DNA of 14,752 nucleotides from Sphingomonas bacterium. Lineage in GTDB: Bacteria; Pseudomonadota; Alphaproteobacteria; Sphingomonadales; Sphingomonadaceae. The translations under genes and the position numbers were made by a program. The notes below the pieces were generated by a model that had not been told where the DNA came from, ran no database searches, and worked only from the letters and a program-made list of their open reading frames with translations. This document shows, piece after piece, positions 7,962-14,752 of the stretch; positions within the stretch are counted from its first letter, which is position 1, and each line of letters begins with the position of its first letter. Location: contig JAJAYY010000225.1 in NCBI GenBank assembly GCA_026785965.1, positions 1 to 14,752 of the forward strand, read 5' to 3'.

Positions 7962-9005
7962 ATGATGCCTGTCGAATGGCCGATCGCTGCTGGAGCAGCC
8001 GACCATCCGGTCGAACCCGCGCGGCGCGCGGGACGCGACCGCTTGCCGATCGTTCGCACCGATCTGTTCCTCGATGACAATGCCCGTCTGACCGAGCAGG
8101 AGCGGGCCTTGATGTCGGGCATGCTCGGCGGACTGGTCGAACAGGTTGCCGACGAAATCCGGCTCGGCCTGCCCGCGGACCTGATCGTCGCCGCCGAACG
8201 CGACCGTGATAATATCGTCAGGCGATTGTGGCGCCGCGGATTGCTCGACCGGCCGGCATTGATCGAATTGCTGCTCCGGCGCGCCGACGAACAATTGATT
8301 GCCGCCGCCTGCCGCGATGCCCGTCACAATGGCGATTCTACCGTCGTCGATCAGTTGGTCGGCGACGAGCATGGCGACATCGCCAGCGCGGCGATGGCGC
8401 TAGCGGTGGCACGCGGACGGCGGCGCGATCGTTTCGGCCGGCTCGGCCTCGAATTTGACGATGTTCCGGCCGAGGAAGCGGTGTGCCTGGTCCACCTCGT
8501 CGCGGCAGCAATGCGCAAGGGGATCGAAGGCGAGGCGGTGGCGCTCGACGAGGCCGTTTCCAGCGCCGCAACGCGGTTGCTTGGGCGACATGACGAAGGC
8601 CGCCGGGTCGAAATGCGCGCGACCGCACTGGCGGCGGCATTGGTCGATGCGCGCGGCGGCGATGACGAAATCATCGCCGCGCTCGCCATGGAGGGCGATG
8701 CGGCATTGCTCGCGTCGCTGTGCGCGGTGCGCGCCGGAATTACGCCCGACACCGGCTGGATGCTGCTGGTCAACGACGGTGCGCGAGACGCGATGCTGCT
8801 CGCGCGGCTGGCCGGAGTAGCGCGCCCCGCCGCGGCGGCGATGGTCGCGTCGCTCGCTGAAACGCTGTCATGGGGCGAGGCCGGCGAAGCGATTGCCTGG
8901 TTTGACAATCCCTCCGCCGCGGACATTGAGGCGGCACGGCGCTGGTGGCGGTTGCCCGACGTGTATCGCGACGGGCTGCGGCAGGTCGGCGGCGCCAATG
9001 GCTAG
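7962..9005 (+). CDS. DUF2336-like helical protein
   Basis: This is a 347-residue soluble protein with no signal peptide or membrane helix. After a Pro/Arg-rich leader (1-35), LTEQERALMSGMLGGLVEQV (43-62) opens a string of amphipathic helices rich in Ala, Arg, Asp and Leu, in the style of DUF2336 (repeat-like, all-alpha). The function of that family is not known. Two ATGs in tandem (7962 and 7965) are possible starts, with weak GGTCGG upstream. A TTGACG at 7923-7928 overlapping the previous stop could be a -35 element, but no good -10 follows. The gene overlaps the next one, an HK-like gene, by 8 nt, so the two proteins are probably made in step and may bind each other. The family assignment rests on memory of similar sphingomonad gene pairs. 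Confidence 0.65.
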   Translation: MMPVEWPIAAGAADHPVEPARRAGRDRLPIVRTDLFLDDNARLTEQERALMSGMLGGLVEQVADEIRLGLPADLIVAAERDRDNIVRRLWRRGLLDRPALIELLLRRADEQLIAAACRDARHNGDSTVVDQLVGDEHGDIASAAMALAVARGRRRDRFGRLGLEFDDVPAEEAVCLVHLVAAAMRKGIEGEAVALDEAVSSAATRLLGRHDEGRRVEMRATALAAALVDARGGDDEIIAALAMEGDAALLASLCAVRAGITPDTGWMLLVNDGARDAMLLARLAGVARPAAAAMVASLAETLSWGEAGEAIAWFDNPSAADIEAARRWWRLPDVYRDGLRQVGGANG

Positions 9006-10335
9006 CCGCCCGACCGAAGCCGTGCCGATCAGCGGACGAGTCGATCGTGACGGTCGGCTGGTCGAGGCCGACGCTCCGCTCGAGCGGCTCCAGGTCGAGG
9101 CCGGCTCGGCGCTGGGACGGCCGCTGGCACTGCCCCAACTCGCCGCATTGGCGCGCGCCGCCGCCTCGCTCGGAGTGCCGCTGTCGCGCGCCCTGGTCGC
9201 GGCCGACAGCCACCACGATCTTGACCTGTTCGTCCGCGCCGAGCCGCAGCGTGACGGCGTGGTGCTGACGATCGAGCGCTGGGTCTCGCGCCCTGCCGCA
9301 CCGCCGCGGTTGTCGCTAGTCGAATCGATGGCCGACGACGAAGCTGCCCTGGCCGCGTCGGGGTTCGAATTTGCGACCGATGAGGGGCTCAACCTGATCG
9401 AAATATCGTCCACCTTGGCCGACCTGCTCGGGCGCGATGCCGAGGGCTGTATTGGCCAGCCGCTGACCGCCTTGTTTCGGCTGGTCGAGGAGAGCGACGG
9501 AGGCTTGCCGTTGCTCGCCGCGTTGGCGACCCGCGCCCGGGTCGAGGCACAGCGCGCGGTGGTGCGCGGCGGCGCTCCGGACGAATATCAGATCGATGCC
9601 GATCCGCTGACCGATGCGGCGGGGAAATTTATCGGCTTTCACGCCGTCGTGCGCCGTGAAGGCGAGCTCGACGAGACGCCCGGGCAAAGCACGCCGATGT
9701 TCGAAGAATCGCTCGACGAGGCATTGCGCTCGCCGCTGGCGCGGATCATTTCCGCCGCCGACCATATCGTCGAGCGCGGCGACGGCCCGCTACGCTCGGA
9801 CTATGCCAATTATGCCAGCGACTTCGCTGCCGCCTGGCGCCACTTGCTGTCGGTGATCCGGTCGATGGGCGACGGCGGTTCGGCCGTGGCGCAACGCGTA
9901 GATCTCGCCAAGCTCGCGATCGAAGCGGTCGCCCTGGTCCAGCCGCTCGCCGACGCGCGCCGCATCGAACTTGCGATCGATACAATCGATTCGCCGCTGC
10001 TCGCCGACGGCGAAGCGCGCGCGATCGTGCAGGTGCTGGTCAACATTCTCGGCAATGCGATCCGCCATTCCCCCGACCAGGGCACCGTCGCCGTGGTGTT
10101 CGAGCGCGAACCCGGTGAATGCCGCGTCACAGTCGCCGACCAGGGGCCGGGGATCGCGCGCCACGACCAGCAACGCATCTTTGACCGCTATGCGCGCGTT
10201 GGCGACGCGCCCGACGGCAGCGGACTCGGGCTCGCCATCTCGCAACGGCTGGCGCGATCAATGGGGGGCGACATCACATTGGAGAGCGCGCCTAGCGAAG
10301 GCGCGCGCTTCACGTTGATCCTGCCGTCGGTTTAG
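8998..10335 (+). CDS. PAS/histidine-kinase-like protein lacking the phosphoacceptor histidine
   Basis: The 445-residue protein is cytoplasmic by appearance, with no membrane helix. Residues about 12-96 and 105-222 look like two PAS-type sensor units. Residues 234-285 occupy the HisKA position, where EALRSPLARII (241-251) replaces the usual HELRTPLNAI, so E241 sits where the phosphorylated His should be. The C-terminal HATPase_c domain is complete: N box with N349 and N353 in NILGNAIRHSP, G1 box DQGPGIA (381-387), an FDRY F box and G2 box GSGLGLAI (407-414). It may therefore bind ATP without classical autophosphorylation, or use another residue (H256 is nearby). No response regulator lies next to it. 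The ATG at 8998 is inside the end of the DUF2336-like gene. The frame continues open upstream to 8893, but that part copies the neighbouring gene in another frame. Confidence 0.85.
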   Translation: MASRPTEAVPISGRVDRDGRLVEADAPLERLQVEAGSALGRPLALPQLAALARAAASLGVPLSRALVAADSHHDLDLFVRAEPQRDGVVLTIERWVSRPAAPPRLSLVESMADDEAALAASGFEFATDEGLNLIEISSTLADLLGRDAEGCIGQPLTALFRLVEESDGGLPLLAALATRARVEAQRAVVRGGAPDEYQIDADPLTDAAGKFIGFHAVVRREGELDETPGQSTPMFEESLDEALRSPLARIISAADHIVERGDGPLRSDYANYASDFAAAWRHLLSVIRSMGDGGSAVAQRVDLAKLAIEAVALVQPLADARRIELAIDTIDSPLLADGEARAIVQVLVNILGNAIRHSPDQGTVAVVFEREPGECRVTVADQGPGIARHDQQRIFDRYARVGDAPDGSGLGLAISQRLARSMGGDITLESAPSEGARFTLILPSV

Positions 10336-10363
10336 AGTTTCTACTCGCGTGGAAGCGGCACCG

Positions 10364-10429
10364 GCCCGTGCCCCCACCCGGCCTCCCAAACAGCGTATCC
10401 TAGATGGGAGGCCGGGTGGGGGTGCGGGC
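10364..10429. terminator. Long imperfect palindrome between convergent genes (possible bidirectional terminator or REP-like element)
   Basis: Arms 10364-10388 and 10405-10429 can pair over 25 bp, with only two G-U type pairs (10369 and 10370 with 10424 and 10423), around a 16-nt loop. The arms are C-rich and G-rich (CCCCCACCCGGCCTCCCA and its complement). It sits between the HK-like gene and the end of gltA, so it can fold in both transcripts. Neither side has a T-tract, so it is not a textbook intrinsic terminator. Such GC hairpins are often dispersed repeats in sphingomonad intergenic regions, which this window alone cannot show. The rest of 10336-10452 has nothing else I can support. Confidence 0.6.
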
Positions 10430-10452
10430 GGAGCTGCCTATCGCGAAAGGAA

Positions 10453-11739
10453 TCAGCGGTCCGCGACCTGGACGTAATCGCGCATGGTCGCGCCGACGTA
10501 GAGCTGACGCGGGCGGCCGATCTTCTGCTCGGGGTCCGAAATCATCTCATTCCACTGCGCCACCCATCCGACCGTGCGCGCGATCGCGAACAGCACGGTG
10601 AACATCTCGGTCGGGAAGCCGATCGCGTTGAGGATCACGCCCGAATAAAAATCGACGTTGGGATAGAGCTTCTTTTCGATGAAATAGGAGTCGTTGAGCG
10701 CGATATGCTCAAGCTCTTTCGCGACATCGAGCACGGGATCGGTCTTGCCGAGTTCCTTGAGCACTTCCTCGGCGGTCTGCTGCATGACCTTCGCCCGCGG
10801 GTCGTAATTCTTGTACACGCGGTGGCCGAAGCCCATCAGCCGGAAGGGGTCGTTTTTGTCCTTGGCGCGGGCGATATATTCGGGGATCCGTTTCACGTCG
10901 CCAATCTCGCGCAGCATGTTGAGCGCGGCTTCATTGGCGCCGCCATGCGCCGGGCCCCACAAGCAGGCGATCCCGGCGGCGATGCACGCGAACGGGTTGG
11001 CGCCCGACGAGCCGGCGAGGCGCACGGTCGAGGTCGAGGCGTTCTGCTCATGGTCGGCGTGGAGGATGAAGATCCGCTCCATCGCGCGCTCGATGATTGG
11101 GTTGACCTCATATGGCTCGGCCGGGACGCCGAAGGTCATGCGCAGGAAATTGCCAGTGTAGCTAAGGTCGTTCTTGGGGAAGATAAACGGCTGGCCGATC
11201 GAATATTTGAACGCCATCGCGGCCAGAGTCGGCATTTTGGCAATCAAGCGGTGAGAGGCGATCAGCCGCTGCTGCGGATCGGTGATGTCGGTGCTGTCGT
11301 GATAGAAAGCCGACAGCGCCCCGACCACCCCGCACATGATCGCCATCGGATGGGCATCGCGACGAAAGCCGCGGAAGAAGGTTGCGAGCTGCTCGTGGAC
11401 CATGGTGTGGCGGGTGATGGTGTAGTTGAATTCGTGAAGCTCATCGGCATCGGGCAGATCGCCGTGGAGCAGCAGATAAGCAACTTCCATGAAGCTCGAC
11501 TGCTCGGCGAGCTGGTCGATCGGAAAGCCGCGGTGGAGCAAAATGCCTTCGTCGCCATCGATGTAGGTGATCGCGCTCTGGCATGAGGCGGTCGAGGTGA
11601 ACCCCGGATCGTAAGTGAATTTGCCCGATTCGCCGTACAGCTTGCGGATGTCGATCACGTCCGGGCCGACCGACCCTTCGAGCAGTGGGTAAGTGAAATC
11701 GCCGCCTTCGGTGGTGAATTTGACGGTCTTGTCGGTCAT
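10453..11739 (-). CDS. gltA: Citrate synthase
   Basis: It condenses acetyl-CoA and oxaloacetate to citrate, the entry step of the TCA cycle. The 428-residue length and N-terminal beta domain fit the Gram-negative type I, hexameric and usually NADH-sensitive, enzymes. The catalytic residues are present: H265 in [12 protein letters not shown]306 in [13 protein letters not shown] and D363 in [18 protein letters not shown] (228-236) adds the oxaloacetate-binding His. The ATG at 11739 overlaps the gltX stop (ATGA in the - strand), with GGAG (11751-11748) 8 nt upstream. It is therefore downstream of gltX in one transcript. The gene is followed by the palindrome at 10364-10429. Confidence 0.97.
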   Translation of the reverse strand: MTDKTVKFTTEGGDFTYPLLEGSVGPDVIDIRKLYGESGKFTYDPGFTSTASCQSAITYIDGDEGILLHRGFPIDQLAEQSSFMEVAYLLLHGDLPDADELHEFNYTITRHTMVHEQLATFFRGFRRDAHPMAIMCGVVGALSAFYHDSTDITDPQQRLIASHRLIAKMPTLAAMAFKYSIGQPFIFPKNDLSYTGNFLRMTFGVPAEPYEVNPIIERAMERIFILHADHEQNASTSTVRLAGSSGANPFACIAAGIACLWGPAHGGANEAALNMLREIGDVKRIPEYIARAKDKNDPFRLMGFGHRVYKNYDPRAKVMQQTAEEVLKELGKTDPVLDVAKELEHIALNDSYFIEKKLYPNVDFYSGVILNAIGFPTEMFTVLFAIARTVGWVAQWNEMISDPEQKIGRPRQLYVGATMRDYVQVADR

Positions 11740-13148
11740 GCAATCGGCTCCAGCATTTGATCGGCGATCCGCGCCAGGCTCTCGTCTTTGCCAAGCAGGG
11801 CGAGGACGTCGAAAATGCCCGGCGAGGTCGTTTTGCCCGTCAGCGCCGCGCGGAGCGGCTGGGCGAGCTTGCCTAGCTTAAGCCCGGCCTGTTCGGCAAC
11901 CTCCCGCACTGCAGCATCGGTCGAGTCATGATCCCAACTCACGAGCGCGCCAAGCGCTCCATGCGCGAGTGCAAGGTGGCCGCGCGATTCGTCGGTCAGC
12001 ATGGCAGCGGCCTTGTCGTCGACCGCGAGCGGCCGCGTCGCGAACAGGAAATCGGCGCCCTCGGCGAGTTGCCCCAGGTCATGCGCCCGCGCTTTCAATT
12101 CGGGCATTGCCCGGGTCAGCAAGGCGATCCCGTCCGAATCGAGCCCGAGGCGCGGGGCGACCAGTGCCGCAAGGTGCGCATCGTCGGCCTCACGGACATA
12201 ATGGCCGTTGAGATTCTCGAGCTTTTTGGTGTCGAACCGCGACGGCGACTTGCCGACATGGTCGAGGTCGAACCATTCGACCGCTTGCTCGCGGGTGATG
12301 ATCTCGTCGTCGCCATGGCCCCAGCCGAGACGAAGCAAATAATTGACCAGCGCCTCGGGCAGAATTCCCAAGTCGTCGCGATAGGCGTCGACCCCGAGCG
12401 CGCCGTGGCGCTTGCTCAGCTTGGCGCCGTCGGGGCCGTGGATCAGCGGGATATGCGCGTAGGTCGGCTCGGCCCAGCCCATCGCCCGGATGATTCCCAG
12501 CTGGCGGAACGCGTTGTTGAGATGGTCGTCGCCGCGGATGATGTGGGTCACGCCCATGTCATGATCGTCGACCACCACTGCGAGCATGTAGGTCGGCGAG
12601 CCGTCCGAGCGGAGCAGGACGAAATCGTCGATTTCTGCATTGAACACCTCGACCCGGCCCTGGACGAGGTCGTCGATCACGGTCTGGCCGTCGCGCGGGG
12701 CCTTGAGCCGGACCACCGAGGGCGCGTCGGCCGGGCCGTCGCTACGCTCGCGCCATTCGCTGTCGAGCCGAAACGGACGGCGCTCGGCCTGCGCTTGCTC
12801 GCGCCGCGCGGTCAGCTCTTGCGGGGTCAAATAACAACGATACGCCGCACCGCGCTCGACCAATTGTTGCGCGACCTCGGCGTGGCGGGCTTCGAATTGC
12901 GACTGCAGATACGGCTCGCCATCGCCCTCGATCCCGAGCCACGACAGGCCGTCGAGAATTGCGTCGATCGCCGGCTGGGTCGATCGCGCCTTGTCGGTAT
13001 CCTCGATCCGCAGCAAATATTTGCCGCCGTGGTGGCGCGCGAACAGCCAGTTGAACAACGCCGTGCGCGCGCCGCCGATATGCAAATATCCGGTCGGCGA
13101 GGGCGCGAAGCGGGTCACCACGCCGTCGATTTTGTTGCTTGCGCTCAA
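11736..13148 (-). CDS. gltX: Glutamyl-tRNA synthetase (class I)
   Basis: It charges tRNA(Glu), and possibly tRNA(Gln) if the organism uses the amidotransferase route. The 470-residue protein shows the class I signatures: [20 protein letters not shown] with the HIGH variant HIGG (23-26), then RIEDTD (48-53), and KLSKR (243-247) as the KMSKS loop. The C-terminal anticodon-binding helical domain follows to residue 470. The start is TTG at 13148, preceded at 8 nt by AAAGGA (13162-13157). No ATG exists before FAPSPTG, and GTG codons at residues 10 and 11 would cut the leader very short. Translation is probably coupled to gltA downstream. The promoter must lie within or just upstream of the 29-bp gap and into the comEC 5' end. 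Confidence 0.96.
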   Translation of the reverse strand: MSASNKIDGVVTRFAPSPTGYLHIGGARTALFNWLFARHHGGKYLLRIEDTDKARSTQPAIDAILDGLSWLGIEGDGEPYLQSQFEARHAEVAQQLVERGAAYRCYLTPQELTARREQAQAERRPFRLDSEWRERSDGPADAPSVVRLKAPRDGQTVIDDLVQGRVEVFNAEIDDFVLLRSDGSPTYMLAVVVDDHDMGVTHIIRGDDHLNNAFRQLGIIRAMGWAEPTYAHIPLIHGPDGAKLSKRHGALGVDAYRDDLGILPEALVNYLLRLGWGHGDDEIITREQAVEWFDLDHVGKSPSRFDTKKLENLNGHYVREADDAHLAALVAPRLGLDSDGIALLTRAMPELKARAHDLGQLAEGADFLFATRPLAVDDKAAAMLTDESRGHLALAHGALGALVSWDHDSTDAAVREVAEQAGLKLGKLAQPLRAALTGKTTSPGIFDVLALLGKDESLARIADQMLEPIA

Positions 13149-13156
13149 CCGCGCTT

Positions 13157-13162
13157 TCCTTT
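13157..13162 (-). promoter_or_regulatory. Ribosome binding site supporting the TTG start of gltX
   Basis: On the - strand AAAGGA ends 8 nt before TTG at 13148. This good match compensates for the weak start codon and argues against the internal GTG starts. Confidence 0.65.
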
Positions 13163-13166
13163 GTCT

Positions 13167-13171
13167 AGGGG
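13167..13171 (+). promoter_or_regulatory. Ribosome binding site of comEC
   Basis: AGGGG lies 6 nt before the ATG at 13178. It is separated by only a few bases from the oppositely oriented gltX site, so both leaders are very short or reach into the facing gene. Confidence 0.6.
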
Positions 13172-13177
13172 TGGCAG

Positions 13178-14752
13178 ATGGAATGGGTGAGCGCCCCTAA
13201 CATAGAGGATGCCCCGCTGGAACTGGCGCGAGCGCGCTTTTCCTTCCCCGTCATCGCTCGCTCGGTCGAACGGATCGAGGCCTTTCTGGAGGTTGAGCGC
13301 GGTCAATTGCCATTATGGTTCGTCGCTTGCTTCGCCGCCGGGATCGCGGCGTGGCTGTGGTTGCCCGCACCGCTGGCGTGGAGCGCGTTCGTGGTGCTGG
13401 CACTGGGGATTGCGGCGGGCGGGCTCGCGGGCGGTGGCCGGCTCGCCCGGGCGGTGGTGATCGGCTGGCTCGCGCTGGCGGCAGGCTGCGGGTGGATTTG
13501 GCTGCGCAGCGAATGGGTTGCGGCACCCCGGCTCGATCGACCGACGGTGGTGGTCGTCGAAGGCCGAGTCGAAAAGATCGAACCCCTGGTCGCAAAGGGA
13601 GATGTGCGACTGACGCTGGCGACGCTCGGCACCGTGCTCCCGCCCCGCGTTCGCCTGTCGCTCCCGGCCAAGGACGCTCTGGTCGGGCTTGGCGAGGGCG
13701 CGCGGATCAAGCTCCGCGCCCGCCTCCAGCCGCCGCCGCCGATGGCGCTTCCCGGCGGACATGACTTTGCGCGCGATGCCTGGTTCGCTGGACGCGGCGC
13801 GGTCGGGCGCGCGATCGGGCCGGTCGAAATCGTCGCGCCGTCGGCGGGCGGGGGACTCGACCAATGGCGCGATCGCCTCGGCAAGCATATCCGAACCCAG
13901 CTCCCCGGACCGAGCGGGGGGGTCGCCACCGCCCTCGCCAATGGCGACCAGGCTGCGGTGACCAAGGGCGACGCCGACGCGATGCGGCGCTCGGGTCTGG
14001 CCCATTTGTTGTCGGTCAGCGGGCTGCATATCGCCGCCGCGGTCGGCGCGGCGATGCTGCTGACGCTCCGGCTGCTCGCGCTGAGCGAGCGGCTCGCGCT
14101 GCGCTTCAACCTGGTGCTGGTCGCGGCGGCGGTCGGGGCGCTCGCCGGGGTCGCTTATAGTCTGCTCACCGGGATGCAGGTGCCGACGGTGCGCGCGTGC
14201 ATTGCGGCGCTGCTGGTCCTCGGCGGGATCGCGCTCGGGCGAGAGGCGATCAGTCTGCGACTGGTCGCGGCCGGGGCGCTGGTGGTGTTGCTGTTCCGCC
14301 CCGAGGCGCTGGCCGGTGCGAGCTTCCAGCTCAGCTTCGCGGCGGTGACGACGATCATCGTGCTTCACCAGCTTGGCACGGTGCGGCGGTGGCTGGCCCC
14401 GCGTGAGGAAGGCTGGCCGCAGCGCGTGCTGCGCGGCCTCGGCGGGCTGTTGCTGACTGGGCTCGCGGTCGAGCTCGCGCTGATGCCGTTTGCGCTTTAC
14501 CATTTCCACAAGGCGGGACTGTACGGCGTCGCCGCCAACATGGTCGCGATCCCGCTCACTACCTTCGTGATCATGCCGCTCGAAGCTGGAGCGCTGCTGC
14601 TCGACTCGATTGGACTCGGCGCGCCATTATGGACCGCGACCGGCTGGTCGATCGACGCGATGCTCGCGCTCGCCCGGCGCGTTGCCGATACCAAGGGCGC
14701 GGTGGCGATGCTGCCGACGATGCCGCGCTGGGCGTTTGCGGCGATGGTGCTC
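13178..14752 (+). CDS. comEC: ComEC/Rec2 family competence membrane protein (3' end outside window)
   Basis: ComEC forms the inner-membrane channel for single-stranded DNA in natural transformation. The 525 visible residues stay open to the window edge. After a polar leader of about 40 residues come N-terminal membrane helices (about 43-100), then a soluble DUF4131/OB-like part with [12 protein letters not shown] and the [12 protein letters not shown] segment. The Competence domain follows, with its hallmark [15 protein letters not shown] (272-286) and further helices including SFQLSFAAV. The metallo-beta-lactamase-like C-terminal domain found in many members would lie beyond base 14752, so its presence is unknown. 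The ATG at 13178 is chosen because of AGGGG 6 nt upstream; GTG at 13187 is a weaker alternative. It is divergent from gltX by 29 bp. No other competence gene is visible here. Confidence 0.93.
   Translation, partial: MEWVSAPNIEDAPLELARARFSFPVIARSVERIEAFLEVERGQLPLWFVACFAAGIAAWLWLPAPLAWSAFVVLALGIAAGGLAGGGRLARAVVIGWLALAAGCGWIWLRSEWVAAPRLDRPTVVVVEGRVEKIEPLVAKGDVRLTLATLGTVLPPRVRLSLPAKDALVGLGEGARIKLRARLQPPPPMALPGGHDFARDAWFAGRGAVGRAIGPVEIVAPSAGGGLDQWRDRLGKHIRTQLPGPSGGVATALANGDQAAVTKGDADAMRRSGLAHLLSVSGLHIAAAVGAAMLLTLRLLALSERLALRFNLVLVAAAVGALAGVAYSLLTGMQVPTVRACIAALLVLGGIALGREAISLRLVAAGALVVLLFRPEALAGASFQLSFAAVTTIIVLHQLGTVRRWLAPREEGWPQRVLRGLGGLLLTGLAVELALMPFALYHFHKAGLYGVAANMVAIPLTTFVIMPLEAGALLLDSIGLGAPLWTATGWSIDAMLALARRVADTKGAVAMLPTMPRWAFAAMVL

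Noticed and set aside
8893..8997. Upstream extension of the kinase-like gene
   Set aside because: The extra residues come from out-of-frame reading of the DUF2336-like gene. The ATG at 8998 gives a sensible N-terminus and a short overlap.
11928..13190. 420-codon + strand frame opposite gltX
   Set aside because: gltX on the - strand carries all class I synthetase motifs; the opposing frame has none.

Overview
The window is GC-rich, codon-dense and chromosomal. Gene content and order suggest an alphaproteobacterium of the Sphingomonadales (Sphingomonas-like). Pointers are the nuoN-birA-coaX-rnj-DUF1467 run, the DUF2336-type gene next to an unusual histidine kinase, and the gltA/gltX pair head-to-head with comEC. 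The taxonomic call is inference from gene content and protein character. I see no tRNA, rRNA, CRISPR array, insertion sequence or prophage gene.

Positions 1-4317 (+ strand) are a tightly packed housekeeping operon. It starts with the 3' part of nuoN (complex I membrane subunit), followed by birA (biotin protein ligase), coaX (type III pantothenate kinase), rnj (ribonuclease J) and a small two-helix membrane protein of the DUF1467 type. Most junctions overlap by 4 nt, so translation is probably coupled. birA seems to lack an ATG, GTG or TTG at the expected place and may start with CTG inside the nuoN stop.

Positions 4314-6611 (- strand) encode a 765-residue protein with two N-terminal membrane helices, a very long helical or coiled-coil region and a distinct C-terminal cap. 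Its stop codon overlaps the stop codon of the DUF1467 gene. Its upstream region, shared with the next (+) gene, holds a perfect 7-bp hairpin that overlaps the best Shine-Dalgarno match.

Positions 6739-10335 (+ strand) are the least-described part. A nucleotidyltransferase-like domain is fused to a degenerate, multi-helix CDP-alcohol-phosphatidyltransferase-like membrane domain. A DUF2336-like helical protein follows, and then a PAS/histidine-kinase-like protein with an intact ATP-binding domain. In that kinase the residue at the usual phosphoacceptor histidine is glutamate. The last two genes overlap by 8 nt. I read the three genes as a possible signalling or envelope module of unknown function.

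Positions 10336-10452 hold a 25-bp imperfect palindrome between convergent genes. The - strand then carries gltX followed by gltA (ATGA overlap). Only 29 bp separate gltX from the divergent comEC, which runs off the right end of the window.
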